A stretch of DNA of 64,000 nt from NCBI GenBank assembly GCA_965240325.2, contig OZ251250.1:806001-870000 (forward strand). Direction: 5' to 3'. The stretch comes from Rebecca billardiae RCC1528. Taxonomy: Eukaryota; Haptophyta. The translations under genes and the position numbers were made by a program. This document shows positions 9,672 to 20,452 of this stretch, piece after piece. Below the pieces are notes generated by a model, which saw only the letters and a list, made by a program, of their open reading frames with translations, was not told where the DNA came from and did no database searches. Positions within the stretch are counted from its first letter, which is position 1, and every line of letters starts with the position of its first letter.

Positions 9672-11063
9672 CAAAAATAATGTCAATAATTGTCATCAAA
9701 ATCGCGCTGACGATGGCTGATCTTGTAATCAAGTGTCACATCAATACTTTGTAACATATACACCGTAGCTGTTACCCCCCTACTGCACCGTAAAGTACGG
9801 CGGTACGTACGTGTCACCCGACCTGCACTGCTGTCCGTGCTACGACGCGACAGTAAGTACAGTAGCGCTATAAATAAGACTGCTGATGTAAGCCATCGGC
9901 TACGCGACAGAAGTACTGAGTTTGACTAGTACAGCACGGCACGGTCTCAGCTACGGGCCGCGCGAGTACGGAGTAGGCGGGCCACCTAGTTTGCCGCCGC
10001 CGAGCCCGAGGCCCGAGCAGGCGTAGTGAGTACTGTCACAGACACAGAGTAGCGAATCGCGCCCGGCCCCGCGGCCCGCCGGACCGAACGACCGCGCGCG
10101 TGCGTATAAGTGCGTTCACTTGATGCATGAACTTTATTTATATCAACTTATCGATTGATGTGAAGCGCGCGGTTGGCCTGACTCGTGACTACTGACTGTG
10201 AGGTCTGAGAGTGTTAGTTAGTGTGTAGCCTGTCGTGACCGAGACCCGGCCCGTGACTCTGCCCGTTATATTATTGCAGCTGAGTAGCCTCCGGCAGCGC
10301 AGCACCCGGTCAGAACATATTGGCATCAGTCAATCATCACCTCGCAGAGTGGATATCCGGCGGCGGATGTGAATGTCCGAAGTGCGCGGCGCGATGATCA
10401 CTCTCCGACTCGGCGATGATATGCCGCCAGTATATCACTACTCAGACCGCACTCAGACAGTCGCGGACACGGTCCGACACGGGGCCGCGGCGCGTACCGC
10501 CTCTGCGCGGGAGCCTGGGCCCGCCCCGTGGGCCGGGCGGCGGCGCGCTCGGAGTCAGACGCGGGCCGAGTGAGTAACGCGGCCGCATCACGCGCATGCG
10601 GCGCCCGATCATGCGGGGGCCGCATGTCACTTGTCAGCGCCGGCCAATTCTCACACACGGGCCGAACGCTGATGACGGCCAACTCGGCCCGAAGCAGTCT
10701 GACTGCCGACTTGACGACTTCGCCCGGCGATTCGCGCACCGCCGGCGGGCGGCCCGCGGCGGACCTCCGACGGCCGGCGGGCCGGACCGCGCCGCACGCC
10801 GCCGCACCGGCGCACGGCCATGCAAGATGGCTGCTGCTAGATGATGCATTTCGTGGCGCGCGCCCGAGGCCAGCAGTCTCCGAGGAGCTCGCGAGCCCCT
10901 CAGAGCGAGCGCCCTTCATTCACTGCTGGCCGCCACGTGAGAGTCAGCATCGGCTACGGCATGCCTGCCGCGCACAGCCACTCAGCCGTACTAGGAGGGC
11001 GGTGGTAGGCTCACGAAGAGTCATGCAGTACTAGTAGGACTGGGTCGCATAGGCACGACCTTC
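9672..11063. other. Gene-poor spacer
   Basis: About 1.4 kb between the 5' end of the RAP gene and the 3' end of the FtsH-like gene. Composition drops to mixed GC with many GTAC/TACGTAC-type words (9740-9960) and an AT-rich stretch at 10120-10160. The short ORFs at 10370-11030 have no recognisable family or codon bias and I do not call them. The RAP gene promoter must lie near 9672-9900. Confidence 0.35.
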
Positions 11064-13239
11064 TCAAGAGTTTCCGAGGATGATCTTATCGATGAGCGAG
11101 GGCGGCGCGAGCATGCGGCTCTTCTGAAAGTTGCGCACGGCGTCGATGTAGTCGCGCTGCTGCACGGCGCTGCCGCCCCTGCGCACCATCCGGATGGCCG
11201 CCTCGTTCGTGATCGCGGCCAGCTCAGCGCCTGCGCCGTCGCGCGCGCGCGCACCGCACGCGGAAAGCACGCGCGGCGGTTTCATTGATGGCGGTTTCAT
11301 TGATGGCGGTTTTGGCGGTTTGGCGTTCGGGCGGGCGCGCGTGGGCGCGGCACCACGCGTCCGCTCTGCACGCGCCGCGCCGCGCGCGGCGTGCGCACCG
11401 CTCATCCCCTGCGCGAGCGCCGCGACGCCGAGCAGGTCCACCGCCTCGTCGAGCACCAGCTTCTTGGCGTGCACGCCGAGGATGTCCGCGCGGCCGTCCA
11501 CGTCCGGCAGCTCGATCTGGACAACGCGGTCGAACCGGCCGGGGCGGATGAGTGCCTGGTCGAGGATGGACGCGCGGTTGGTGGCGCCGACGACGATCAC
11601 GCCGTTGTTCGACGAGTCGAGCCCGTCCATGCACGCCAGCAGCTGGTTGAGCGTCTGCTCCACCTCGTCGTTCGAGCCCGTCAGCCGGAGCGACCGGCGC
11701 TTGCCTGCGGCCGAGCGAGCGCGCGCCGCACGCGCGCGCCGGCGGCGGTGTGTGTCAGCGGGCGAGCGCGGGCGCGCACGCGGGCGGGCGGGCGGGCGGG
11801 CTCGCGGCGGGGGTCGGGCGCGCTCTCACCGAGCGCGTCGAGCTCGTCGATGAAGATCACGCACGGCGCGAGCTTCCCCGCCTTCACGAACAGCGAGCGC
11901 AAACGGCTCGCGCCGCGCCCTACGAAGATTTCGACAAAGTCGGAGCCCGAGCAGTAGAAAAACGGGACCCCCGCCTCGCACGCGAGCACGCGCGCGAGGA
12001 GCGTCTTGCCCGTGCCGGGAGGGCCGGCGAGGAGGATGCCCGAGGGCAGGCGCACGCCCGCGTTCAAGTACCTGCGCGCGCGCGGCGTGGCCGCCGCGCG
12101 AGGCCGTCGCGCGGTGAGGCGCGGCGCGCGGCGGCGGGCGCGGCGGCGCGCGCGCGGCGCGGCGCGCCGAGCGGCGGCGCGCGGCGCCGCGCGCACTTGG
12201 CGGGCTCGCGCAGCATGGCGACGATCTCCTGCACCTCCGACTTGGCCGCGTCGATCCCCTGCACGTCGTCGAACGTGAGCGGCTCGCCGATCGCCGCCGC
12301 GCTCGCGCGCTTACCCACGTTGCTCGTCATCTGGCGCGCCTGGCGCGAGTAGAGGAAGCCGAGACCGGCGAGCCAGATGAGTGGGAGGGCGAGGGCGCCG
12401 AGCGAGTCGTAGCGCGAGGGCGCGGGCGCGCGGAAGTGGACGCCCTTCTTTATCAGCAGGTCGAGCAGGTGCGGCGCCGCGAGCACCGGCCGCGAGAAGT
12501 GCGGCCGGCCGTCGAGAACGAACTCGAGACGTTTCAGGGAAACGGCGAGGTTGGAGATGGGCGCGTTGGTTTGCACGAGCTGCAGGAAGGAGGAGTAGGG
12601 GAGCTCGACGAGGGCGGGCGCGGAGGGCGGGGCGAGGAGCGACGAGGCGAACACGCCCATCACGAACAGCGAGCACATCGAGAGCAGCACGCGCGCCACG
12701 CGTCGCCTCGCCGCGTCGCGCAGAAACGCGCGCAGGAGCGACTCGAGCGGCCGAAGCGCGCGCACGACCGGCCGGAGGGCGCGGGCGAGGGCGGCGGCGG
12801 CGCTCTCGTAGAAGAGGCGGATGAGGCGCAGGAGCGGCGGGTCCGAGCCCGGCTTCTTCCCGCCGTCCTCCGCCGGGCGCTCCTCCGCCGGAGGCGCGAG
12901 ATCGGAGGCGAGCGCGCGCGCGCGCGCGCCCGCCGCCGCGCGCGCCGTGCGCGCGCGCGGCAGCGGCAGCGGCAGCGCGGGCGCGCCGCGCTCGAGGCCG
13001 AGGCGCGGGCGCGGCATCGACACCGCCGCGCGGGCCGTGACGCGGCCGAGCCGCGGCCGCCTCGCGTGCGCGCGCGCGCCCGGCGCGGCGAGCGCCGCGG
13101 CCCCGCGGCCGGCGGCGCGCGGCACGCTCGGCGCGCCGACCGCGCCGTACGCCGAGCACCTGCACGCGAGCGTGGCTGCGAGCAGCGCGACGTGCCACAC
13201 AGCGGCACGCCCCATCCTCAATCGGGCGCGACCGCCCAT
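11064..13239 (-). CDS. Plastid-type FtsH-like AAA ATPase lacking the M41 protease domain
   Basis: Four exons: 13239-12197, 12071-11830, 11704-11399, 11230-11064. They join in frame to 585 residues. Introns are 125, 125 and 168 bp with GT..AG ends. The start is the first in-frame ATG; an ATG at 13215 gives a cleaner signal peptide ([24 protein letters not shown]), which followed by an Arg/Ala-rich transit region suits a secondary plastid. Two membrane helices ([19 protein letters not shown] and [18 protein letters not shown]) flank an FtsH_ext-like loop ([14 protein letters not shown]). The AAA module is complete: Walker [16 protein letters not shown], Walker [15 protein letters not shown] region [20 protein letters not shown], and the start of the lid ([16 protein letters not shown]). 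The protein then stops (KIILGNS) about 40 residues later, where FtsH normally continues with a roughly 200-residue HExxH peptidase. None follows. Plant FTSHi proteins have inactive proteases; here it is absent, so a chaperone/translocase role is inferred. Confidence 0.83.
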
Positions 13240-13492
13240 GCGCCTCGCAAGCGCCGGGGCAGCACGCGGCTCGGCGCGAGGGGAGCGCGCGCTATGATAG
13301 CGCCGCCACCGCACGCTCTTTCACGCGACGTGCGGGCCGCAGTGATCAAGAGGGCGGGCGTGGGCCAATCAGCTGCGAGCTCGAGCATCACACCCGGACT
13401 ATTGGCCTCGTGCAGAATCGTAATCGCGGGACGACTTTCATTTTTCGCGCGCTTTCGACGCCGCGCGACGCGTAAAGCGCGCGCTCGCCAGC
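13240..13492. promoter_or_regulatory. Bidirectional promoter of FtsH-like gene and COX20
   Basis: 253 bp separate two divergent ATGs. An inverted CCAAT (ATTGG) is present twice, as GGGCCAATCAGC near 13360 and TATTGGCC near 13400. Nothing else is recognised. Confidence 0.45.
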
Positions 13493-13801
13493 ATGGATCC
13501 CACCGCGCCGCGCGGCGAGATCGCGCTGAGGGCGCTCTACTCCTTCCCGAACGCGCCGTGCCTGCGCGAATCGCTGCTGTACGGCGTGGGCGGCGGCGCG
13601 ACGATCGGCGTGCTCCGATACGCCACTCGGCGCAGCCAGCCCAGGGCAGCGCTCCACGCGGCCTTCTCCGGGGCCGTCGTGCTCGGCATGACGAGCGGGC
13701 TCGCGTGGCTCGTCTGCCGCCGCTCGATCCACGAGCAGCAGCGCCCGCTCATCCAGAAGCTGCGCAAGCTGCGAGAACTACAGGATGCGAGTCGGGACTG
13801 A
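13493..13801 (+). CDS. COX20: Cytochrome c oxidase assembly protein COX20 family
   Basis: A 102-residue intronless ORF, the usual size for COX20/FAM36A, a mitochondrial inner-membrane chaperone of newly made COX2. The family pattern is clear: NAPCLRESLLYGVGGG (matching PCxRxSLLxGIxGG), the first helix, RYATRR, and a second helix ending in SGLAWLVCRR (family xSWxxCR), then a basic C-terminus QKLRKLRELQD. The two helices with a short loop fit insertion with both ends in the intermembrane space, as known for the family. It is transcribed divergently from the FtsH-like gene. Confidence 0.88.
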   Translation: MDPTAPRGEIALRALYSFPNAPCLRESLLYGVGGGATIGVLRYATRRSQPRAALHAAFSGAVVLGMTSGLAWLVCRRSIHEQQRPLIQKLRKLRELQDASRD

Positions 13802-16800
13802 GCGCGCGAGGCGCTCGGACGCCTGCTGTGGCGATGGCCATGGTGCCATATCGATCGCAGCTAACTGGCGCGCTTACCCGCGCCCCGTACCGCGGCCGCG
13901 GTTGGCGGTGCCGGAGGCCCCCTCGCGGGTCTCTCCGAGGCGCCGGAGCTGACGCTGACGATCGAGGAGTCACGTCGGCATCGATGAGCCGCCATCGTTC
14001 CGAGCAGACGCGTCGAAGAATCATCCATCCGCGCATGGTTGATGACGACGATCCCGGACGTGAAGTAGTGCCACAGGCTGACGACGGTCACATCCGAGTC
14101 CGACTCGTTCACGATTACACGGTCACGAACAGAGTACAGACGGAACAGTGACGGCAGCCTGTCGGCAGTAGCGCCCGTCGGCGTCGGCGTCGGCGTCAGG
14201 CCGCCAGACATCAGGCCGACTCTGGCTGTCTCTGCGCGGCACTCGGCTGAGTCGGCAGCCCGAGTCGCCACTCATATTATTAATCTGATTCTGAAGCTGT
14301 TGTCGTTGACACTGCATGCACAGTCGGTGCCACTAGTCACAGTGCAGGATTGGAATTTTCCGTGACGCTTCGGACGGTCCGCAGCTCGAGTCAGCGAATC
14401 CGGTCTCGGCCGGACAGTGGAACTCGGGTGGAAGCCGCGACTTCGCGGCGGACGGAGCCTCAAACGAGCGGTGCCTCGGCTCGCGGCGCGATCTACTCGG
14501 CGAAGACCGACGAGGCTGCTCGCGGGCCCGACTATGCGTCGAGGCGGGCTGGGGTCGTCTTCCGCGTGGCGCTGGGCAAGTTCCTCGCCGCCCTGACGGG
14601 TGCTCTCCTTTCGCCCTCACGGCGCGCGCGGTGCGTTTCGCGAGCTTCTTGCATGCGCCGCCCGCGGTTGCGCCCGAGCCTGATGCTTCAGTCGACACGG
14701 CAGGTGGCTCGCGCAGGGTGGGATTGTGTGCGGGTGCCGCTGGCGGTGCGTCTCACCCTCCTGAAATTGTGTGGGAGGCTGTGACATTGCACGCGTACAC
14801 CCCGCCACGCCCGCGGCCCGCCCGCGCAAACGCCGCGCCGCGCAGTTGTCTTTGACCTCGAGCGAGCCTGAGGCGTGGAGGCGACCGACGGCGGGGTGCG
14901 ACTTGCCCACCGACCCGAGCCGCATCACCCAGCGCAGCCTCGCCCGCGACGACGCTTCGCCTGGCTGCCACTGCTCAGCCGCGTGCAAGGCGGGCTGGGC
15001 GACGTCTTTGCCGAGCGCGGCTGCAGCGCAGCACGCGAGAGGCTGGAGCGCCATGACGCGGATGGCGGAGCGGGCTTTGGGCTGGCTGGCATGAGCCGCC
15101 AGGCTGTACCGTCCGCGCAGATCGCGCTCGGCCCGGCCGCAGCCCTCCTGAGCGCGCGCCTCAGAGCTGAGACTGATCACGTGCACGCGCACAAGCCACA
15201 CTGCCGTGGCTGTGTCGAGCAGCTGCGTGTGCTCGAGGCGCGGCGCTCGCACGGGCCACGCGGGCGCAGCGGGTGCGCGCAGCTGGCGCACGCAGTGCCA
15301 CGTCCTGCCGCGCCAGTTTGGCGGCCGTCCGCCCCCCCGAGCTCGAGTTCTGCGCGCTTTGCGACGGCGCGGCCGGCCGCGCCCATCTTCATGCTTGGGC
15401 ACGCCAGCATGGCCGCCGCCGGGCCTGCTGCGCGCGCCGAAGCTGGAGGGCGGAGGAGGGCGCTGGGCTGCTCCTACGGCGTGCTGCAGCCCGGGCAGGC
15501 TTTTCCGCGGCGCGGCGAGGCCGTCGCGCCTGCTCGCCGCCGTCGAGTCGCCCGTGCTGAGTGACCGTCGGCCGCATGTGCTCGGCGGCACCGCAGGCAG
15601 GCGTCCCATACCAGTGTGCTCGAGCCGCTGCGCGCACCCAAGGCGAGCTGCTCGAGCGGGCTAGGTGGGCCCACGGAGTGCGCGCAGCTGGCGCACGCAG
15701 CCCCGCGTCATGGGGTGTCGGTTTGACGGTCGCCAGCCCCCGTGGGCTCGAGCTCTGTGCGCTTCACCACGGAGGTGCCGACGGCGCCCCGCGGCGCGCA
15801 ACGGCGTGGCAGCATGGCCGCCGCCGGCGCCGCCGCACATGCCGCCGCTTACGGGCAGTCGAGAGCTTGGGGCAGCACCTACGGCATGCTGCAGCTCGGG
15901 CGGGCTCTGCCAGCCTGCTGTGGCGTGATCGCGCATTTTCCAGACCGTCGACTCGCCCGCGCTGCATATTTGTTTGCTGCGCGTGCTCGACGGCGCCGCT
16001 GCTGCCGCTACGGCCGCGCGTTGCTGCGTCGCGAGCGAGCCCGATGCGAGCTGAACGGCGGCGTGCTCATCGCTGCTGGCGCAGATGGGCGCGTCATGGT
16101 GGCCACGCACGATGCTGAGTGCTCGCGCGTGCCAGACGAGGCGCGTGCTCGCGCTGTGGCTCAATGTCCGGCAGTGCGCGTGGCAGGCCGCAGCTGCTCG
16201 ACAACAGAACCAGCGGGCAGTGATCGGGCTGCGCGCGCGCAGCTGATGGCGGCGAACGAGCGAGCCCGCACCGCCGCGCAAGGGCTGGGTGACTGGCGCC
16301 GAGGTGGCGCGCACGTCGTCCGCTGCCGTTGGCATCGCGGCGGACGCTTCAAGCTCGTTCGGCCGGCGTGTTTTCTCCGACGCCCACCTGCGAGCGCTGC
16401 CGGCACCGTGCTCGGGCGTCAGTATCGGTGGGCTCGAGCACGCGTGGTGAGGCGCTCGGAGCGGTCGACGGCCATGATCGGGCAGCGCACGGTGGGCGCA
16501 GGCCACGCGCACGCCAGCGCCCCGCGTGGCGTGGCTTCACGGGGCGCAGCCACCAGGAGACTGTGCTGCGACGAGCTCGGGCGCGCTCGGGCGCCGCTGC
16601 TCTGCATTTTCCCGAAAAATCGGTTTTCGTGCCCTCGACCGGCGGTATGCCGCCGGGGTGGCCGCAGCTGCGCTCGGAGCAGCGCGCACGCGCACCGCCG
16701 TGTGCGCCCGCCCGCTTTCGCCGCCGCCGAGCTCGAGCACAGCGCTGCGCGGGGCTGCGTAATGCCAACGGCGCATGATTTTTTGCCCGCGCCGAGCGCG

Positions 16801-17641
16801 CGTCGGCGCGCGCAGCGCGCTCAGGTGTGGCCTGCTACCAAGGTCTGTGCCACGATTCGACGCGCCTATGGTGCGCCGAATTTAGGCGCACCGCTTCAGA
16901 ATTGTCCGATGATTCGACTAGTGGTGCGGACAACTTAAAACGTCACCCTGAGCAGTTTTCCGGCACTGTGGTAATATATATATATATAGTCGTGTAGTAC
17001 AGAGTCAGCAGCATATCGGAGTACTCTACCCTGGCAGTGGCGACCCGGCGACCAGGCCGGGCTGCACCGGCGGGCACCCGAGTGCGGCGAGTCAGCGGCG
17101 TGCTGCCCGCCGTGCTGGCCGCAGCGTTGCGCCCGTTCCCATCCGAGCCGGGTCAGTCGGGCCAGTCGGTCGGCCGCGCGCTGGTCGCGCTCGGCGCGCG
17201 CGGGGGGCCTGCATCACTTCGGGCCCACTGTCCCGCTAAGCCAAGAGCGCAGAGCCAGGCCGCTAGTAGCTGCGGGCGCGGCGCGCTGGGTAGATCGCCG
17301 GACCGGTGTCCGCTCACCGCCAGTGCCACTTGGCCCTTTGCCCGCCTCGCCCGATGTCCGTGGACACACCGTTGCTGGAGGAGGTCTGAGCGAGCTTGCG
17401 AGCGAGGTATTGGCACAGCGGCGACGCGACGCCGCAGCAGCGGGACGACGGCCCCAATCGTGCCATCCTCCCAGCCCACCACAGGTGGGCCGACTGTGGC
17501 CGAAAGGCGGGGCGTTGACGACACCGCGTAACCGGAAGGGGCCTGGTGACATGCCTCCGTGCGCGTCTCTCACATGTCGAGAGCGTGGACCGGAAGCAAG
17601 CAGTCTGGCGCGGCGGCCTTTACCGCCGGGAGGCCCGAGGC
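13802..17641. other. 3.8 kb gene-poor tract with degenerate duplicated sequence
   Basis: No gene is convincing here. Long open frames occur on both strands but overlap one another and match no family; the longest are a plus-strand frame at 15742-16938 and minus-strand frames at 14617-15609 and 15661-16512. The minus-strand frames contain the related strings LQHAVGAA...GGGHA in two places, vaguely like the LQWAR..G.PW...C..AA.GGH pattern of algal ankyrin arrays. I read the tract as a possible decayed repeat gene. A short TA run sits at about 16974-16987. Confidence 0.3.
15273..15905. repeat. Two diverged copies of a ~230-bp block, spaced ~405 bp
   Basis: 15273-15500 and 15679-15905 align at both ends. 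Identical 23-bp sequence opens each at 15273-15295 and 15679-15701. Each closes with TACGGC(G/A)TGCTGCAGC(C/T)CGGGC(A/G)GGCT near 15475 and 15880, and a shared GCATGGCCGCCGCCG lies in between. On the minus strand both encode LQHAVGAA near the start and GGGHA further on. This is an old tandem duplication, perhaps of ankyrin-like units. Confidence 0.55.
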
Positions 17642-18004
17642 TCAGCCCAGGTCAGCGGCGCCGCTGGAGAAGTCGGAGACTGATGGACGGCCTCGTCCCC
17701 GTCGCCGCATCGTGGCCTCGAAGCAGTCTAGCTGGGTGCCGATGACGAACGGGATGGCGTACAGAGGCACGGTAGAGCGCGTGGCGAATAGGAAGCCGCG
17801 CAACCGATCGCCTGGCGGGCACGAGATGGCAAAGACGGCACCGCGCGCGCTGCCCATAACCAGGCCGAGGCCGAGGGCAAGAGCAGCCACCGAGTAGTGC
17901 GCGTACACGGGGCGCTCATCGAGGTTGCGCGAGTGACACTCGGCTGCCTCCCGCAGCCACGTCGAGGGCGACCAGCCGTCGCCACCGAATAGTACGCGCT
18001 CCAT
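17642..18004 (-). CDS. Small protein with two predicted membrane helices, family unknown
   Basis: A 120-residue frame from an ATG at 18004 (MERVLFGGDGWSPSTWLREA). Codon use and residue balance look more protein-like than shadow frames nearby. It has a soluble start with Trp/Cys/His, a helix HYSVAALALGLGLVMGSARG, a linker CPPGDRLRGFLFATRS, a second helix VPLYAIPFVIGTQLDCF and a basic end MRRRGRGRP. Size and layout suggest a mitochondrial or plastid membrane protein. I do not recognise the family. The last exon might differ, because the final 15 residues look less protein-like and a splice is possible. It is head-to-head with the desaturase 138 bp away. Confidence 0.5.
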   Translation of the reverse strand: MERVLFGGDGWSPSTWLREAAECHSRNLDERPVYAHYSVAALALGLGLVMGSARGAVFAISCPPGDRLRGFLFATRSTVPLYAIPFVIGTQLDCFEATMRRRGRGRPSVSDFSSGAADLG

Positions 18005-18142
18005 CGCGGCGGGGCGCGCTTAGGTCGGCCAGGCGGACGGCCGCGCAGGCGCGCACGCCGACGGCGGTGACGGATGGGCGTTGCGTGAGAGGGCGGGTGC
18101 GCAGTCCGGCTGGGCGCACAAAGAAAGAAGCCGCGTCGCGCC

Positions 18143-19102
18143 ATGCCCAGATTCTTCCTCGCGACCAGCGCAGCCGCGCGGCGCGCGCTGGCCATCTCGG
18201 CGGCCGTCGTGCTGCTCAACGCAGGGCCTGCGTCGAGTCACGCGCTCGGCGCGCGCCGGCAGACTCTGCTCCGCCGCAGCGCCCTCCGCGCGGCGCAGCA
18301 GGCCCAAACCGCTGAGCCGTTCGCCGCCGCGGCCGCGGCATTGGATCGTGTCGACGACGGCGAGGGCGGCAGCCTGCGGCCGAAGCCCGAGCTCGTGATC
18401 CCGGGCGACACGCTCGAAACGCTTCCGTCGCACGTGGCGTGGACGGCCACGTGCTCCGCCGCGGTCGCCATCCTTGCGCTGCGCGCGCTCGCGCTCGCGC
18501 CGCTTCCCGGAACGTTCACGCTGCTTTCCGCGCTCGTGCTCGGCGACGCGCTCTCCGCCGTGATCCACTGGGGCACGGACAACTACGGCTCGATCCGCAC
18601 GCCCGTCGTCGGCTCCGTGTGCGCCGCCTTCCAGGGCCACCACAAGGCGCCGTGGACCATCACGCACCGCTCTTTCTGGAACAACGTCTTCAAGATCGCG
18701 AAAACAGCGCTTCCGGCAGTCGCCCTGGCGGCGCTCACGCTGCCGCCGCTCGGCGCGGCGTTCGTCGCGACGCTGCTGTACAGCCAGCTGCTCGCGCAGG
18801 AGCTGCACCGGTGGAGCCACTGCCTCCCCTCCGAGCTTGCGCCGTGGCAGCGCTGGCTGCAGGACTCTGGGCTCGTGCTGAGCCGGGCGGAGCACCTGAG
18901 GCACCACACCCCGCCGTTCGACCGGCACTACGCCATTCTCCTCGGCGCCACCAACGGGCCGCTCGACCGCGCCGGCGTGTTCCGAGTGCTGGAGCGCTGG
19001 GTGCTCGCGCGCACTGGGAACGAGGCCAACTGCTGGAACGAGCCCAAGGGCGGCGCCGCCGTACGCGCGCGTGCGATGCAGCAGGGCGGCGGTAGTAAGT
19101 AG
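18143..19102 (+). CDS. FAD4: FAD4/TMEM189-type desaturase (plastid phosphatidylglycerol palmitate desaturase-like)
   Basis: A 319-residue single exon. The first 30 residues (FFLATSAAARRALAISAAVVLLNAGPASSHA) form a signal-type leader followed by an Arg/Ala-rich region, suiting secondary plastid import. The catalytic region has the His pattern of the Kua/TMEM189-FAD4 family: HWGTDNYGS, FQGHHKAPWTITHRSFW, QELHRWSH and HLRHHTPPFDRHYAIL, with hydrophobic segments around them. In plants FAD4 makes the trans-delta-3 hexadecenoic acid of plastid phosphatidylglycerol; animal relatives are plasmanylethanolamine desaturases. The plastid-like leader favours the FAD4 role. Family assignment is firm, substrate inferred. 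It is divergent from the small membrane protein. Confidence 0.87.
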   Translation: MPRFFLATSAAARRALAISAAVVLLNAGPASSHALGARRQTLLRRSALRAAQQAQTAEPFAAAAAALDRVDDGEGGSLRPKPELVIPGDTLETLPSHVAWTATCSAAVAILALRALALAPLPGTFTLLSALVLGDALSAVIHWGTDNYGSIRTPVVGSVCAAFQGHHKAPWTITHRSFWNNVFKIAKTALPAVALAALTLPPLGAAFVATLLYSQLLAQELHRWSHCLPSELAPWQRWLQDSGLVLSRAEHLRHHTPPFDRHYAILLGATNGPLDRAGVFRVLERWVLARTGNEANCWNEPKGGAAVRARAMQQGGGSK

Positions 19103-19609
19103 TAACAGCAGCAGCTAGATTGTTTCTTCTTATTGATAAGACTAATAACCGACTAAGGTCTGAGTTTCTGTCCGCGCCGCCGCCGCCGTTGGCGACGCCG
19201 AGATGCGACGCCTCGAACGAAGTGACTACGACTACTAATTAGTGCCAGCCAGGCTGCGGTGCCAGTGCGGCTCATCTGTCATCAATGCGGTGTAACCTGT
19301 CGGTGATCGAGTGTGATACTGATATATATGAGCCTTACTCTTAGCAGCAGCCCGCCCGCATTTTGGATATAGCAATAAATCTGGCATGCTGACGATGTTA
19401 TTGCATGGATGCCGCGGTGCACTGGCCAGAAGTCACTCAGGAGAAGTCGGGACTGATGTCGACTCTTGCTGGCCTGTATACTCGTAGTCGGGCCGCGCGC
19501 CGCGTCCGCCACGGCCACGGGCACTCCGCACCGGCACCGTGCCGACTGCGTCAGCCTCGGGCGGACCACGTCAGCCGCGGGCTGACGTAGTCCCTGTTTC
19601 TTAGTGAAT
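19103..19609. other. Spacer downstream of desaturase
   Basis: 507 bp, less GC-rich at its start (19120-19160). It contains a GACGTCAG/GCTGACGT-type inverted word at 19565-19588 (ACCACGTCAGCCGCGGGCTGACGTAG). No gene seen. Confidence 0.35.
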
Positions 19610-20452
19610 GACCCGTTGCACGGGTGAGTAACCGTGAGCGTATGAAAAAACGACAAGCGTATGAATTCTCGCGGTTTTGTCGCTCGCGCTGCCGCATGGC
19701 TGACGTCCGCGCCGATCCGAGCGCAATGGTGCATTGCGAAGCCGATTCGCAATGCACCAATCCAATCCGCATGTCAATCGACCCAACCGTCGCTGAGAAC
19801 GAACGACAAAACCCAGGGCAGGTGTCCACCACGAAGCCACGCCGCGCGCGCGCTGGCAGCGTGAGCCGGCGCGGTTGCAAAGGGTTGCCCAAAGGCAGAG
19901 AGATCAGCCAATGCGGCTACCTTCGGCAAGCACGCCACCTCAGCGTCAGCATCGGGTGGGGCCGTGACGATATATGCCCTTGGATGCGGCTCCAGCCAAA
20001 CGGCTCTCGACGCGGGGAGCCGCCATCGGCCGCGAGCGCGTACACGGATACACGTGCTGTCCTCGTGAACGAGGCGCGGCCCGCGATGTGCAGGCAAGAC
20101 CTAGGGAGTGGCTCACGCTTTGATCGCGTGTACGGGTACAGAAGGCGTGCGCACGCAACCACACCGCCTTCGTGAAGCGCGTGGGCAAGCTGCTGAAGCT
20201 CTCACGATGCGCGCTTACTTCTCACCTCCGTGCGCTCGCCGACCGCTCACGCTGCCTTCCGCGCGGCGGACCTGGGAAACCTGCCACCTGGCGCACACGA
20301 CGCAGCGCGTAACGCGGAAGGTGGTAGATCTGCTGCCACGCTCCCGCTGCCGCCGCCGGCGGCGGCAGCGGCATGCCCACGATGCGGCGACGGTGATGAC
20401 TATCACTGCCAAATAAGTGTCGTTTTTTCGGCGCTCACGCGTGCAACGGGTC
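19610..20452. mobile_element. Non-autonomous TIR transposon-like element, family A copy 1
   Basis: 843 bp bounded by imperfect terminal inverted repeats. The left end (19610-19655) opens GACCCGTTGCACG and closes GAAAAAACGACA; the right end (20418-20452) is its inverse, TGTCGTTTTTTC...CGTGCAACGGGTC. The element is flanked by a 4-bp direct repeat, GAAT (19606-19609 and 20453-20456), like a target-site duplication. A perfect 14-bp inverted repeat (TGGTGCATTGCGAA, loop GCCGA) lies at 19727-19759. A second copy is at 57856-58717. A frame at 19624-20175 (starts MSNRERMKKRQAYEF) has no recognisable transposase motif and is not kept intact in the other copy, so the element looks non-autonomous. The superfamily is unresolved: 4-bp duplications occur in piggyBac and Sola, but the site is not TTAA. 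Confidence 0.8.

Noticed and set aside
6496-9720. 1,074-residue plus-strand frame opposite the RAP gene
   Set aside because: Antisense shadow. The minus strand carries a recognisable RAP domain and repeats; the plus frame is only Ala/Ser/Arg-rich.
10398-10919. 173-residue minus-strand frame upstream of the RAP gene
   Set aside because: No family, low-complexity Ser/Ala/Arg content and no leader; probably chance.
19624-20175. Possible transposase or zinc-ribbon ORF in family A element
   Set aside because: Cys/His spacing is irregular and the frame is broken in the second copy, so no protein is claimed.
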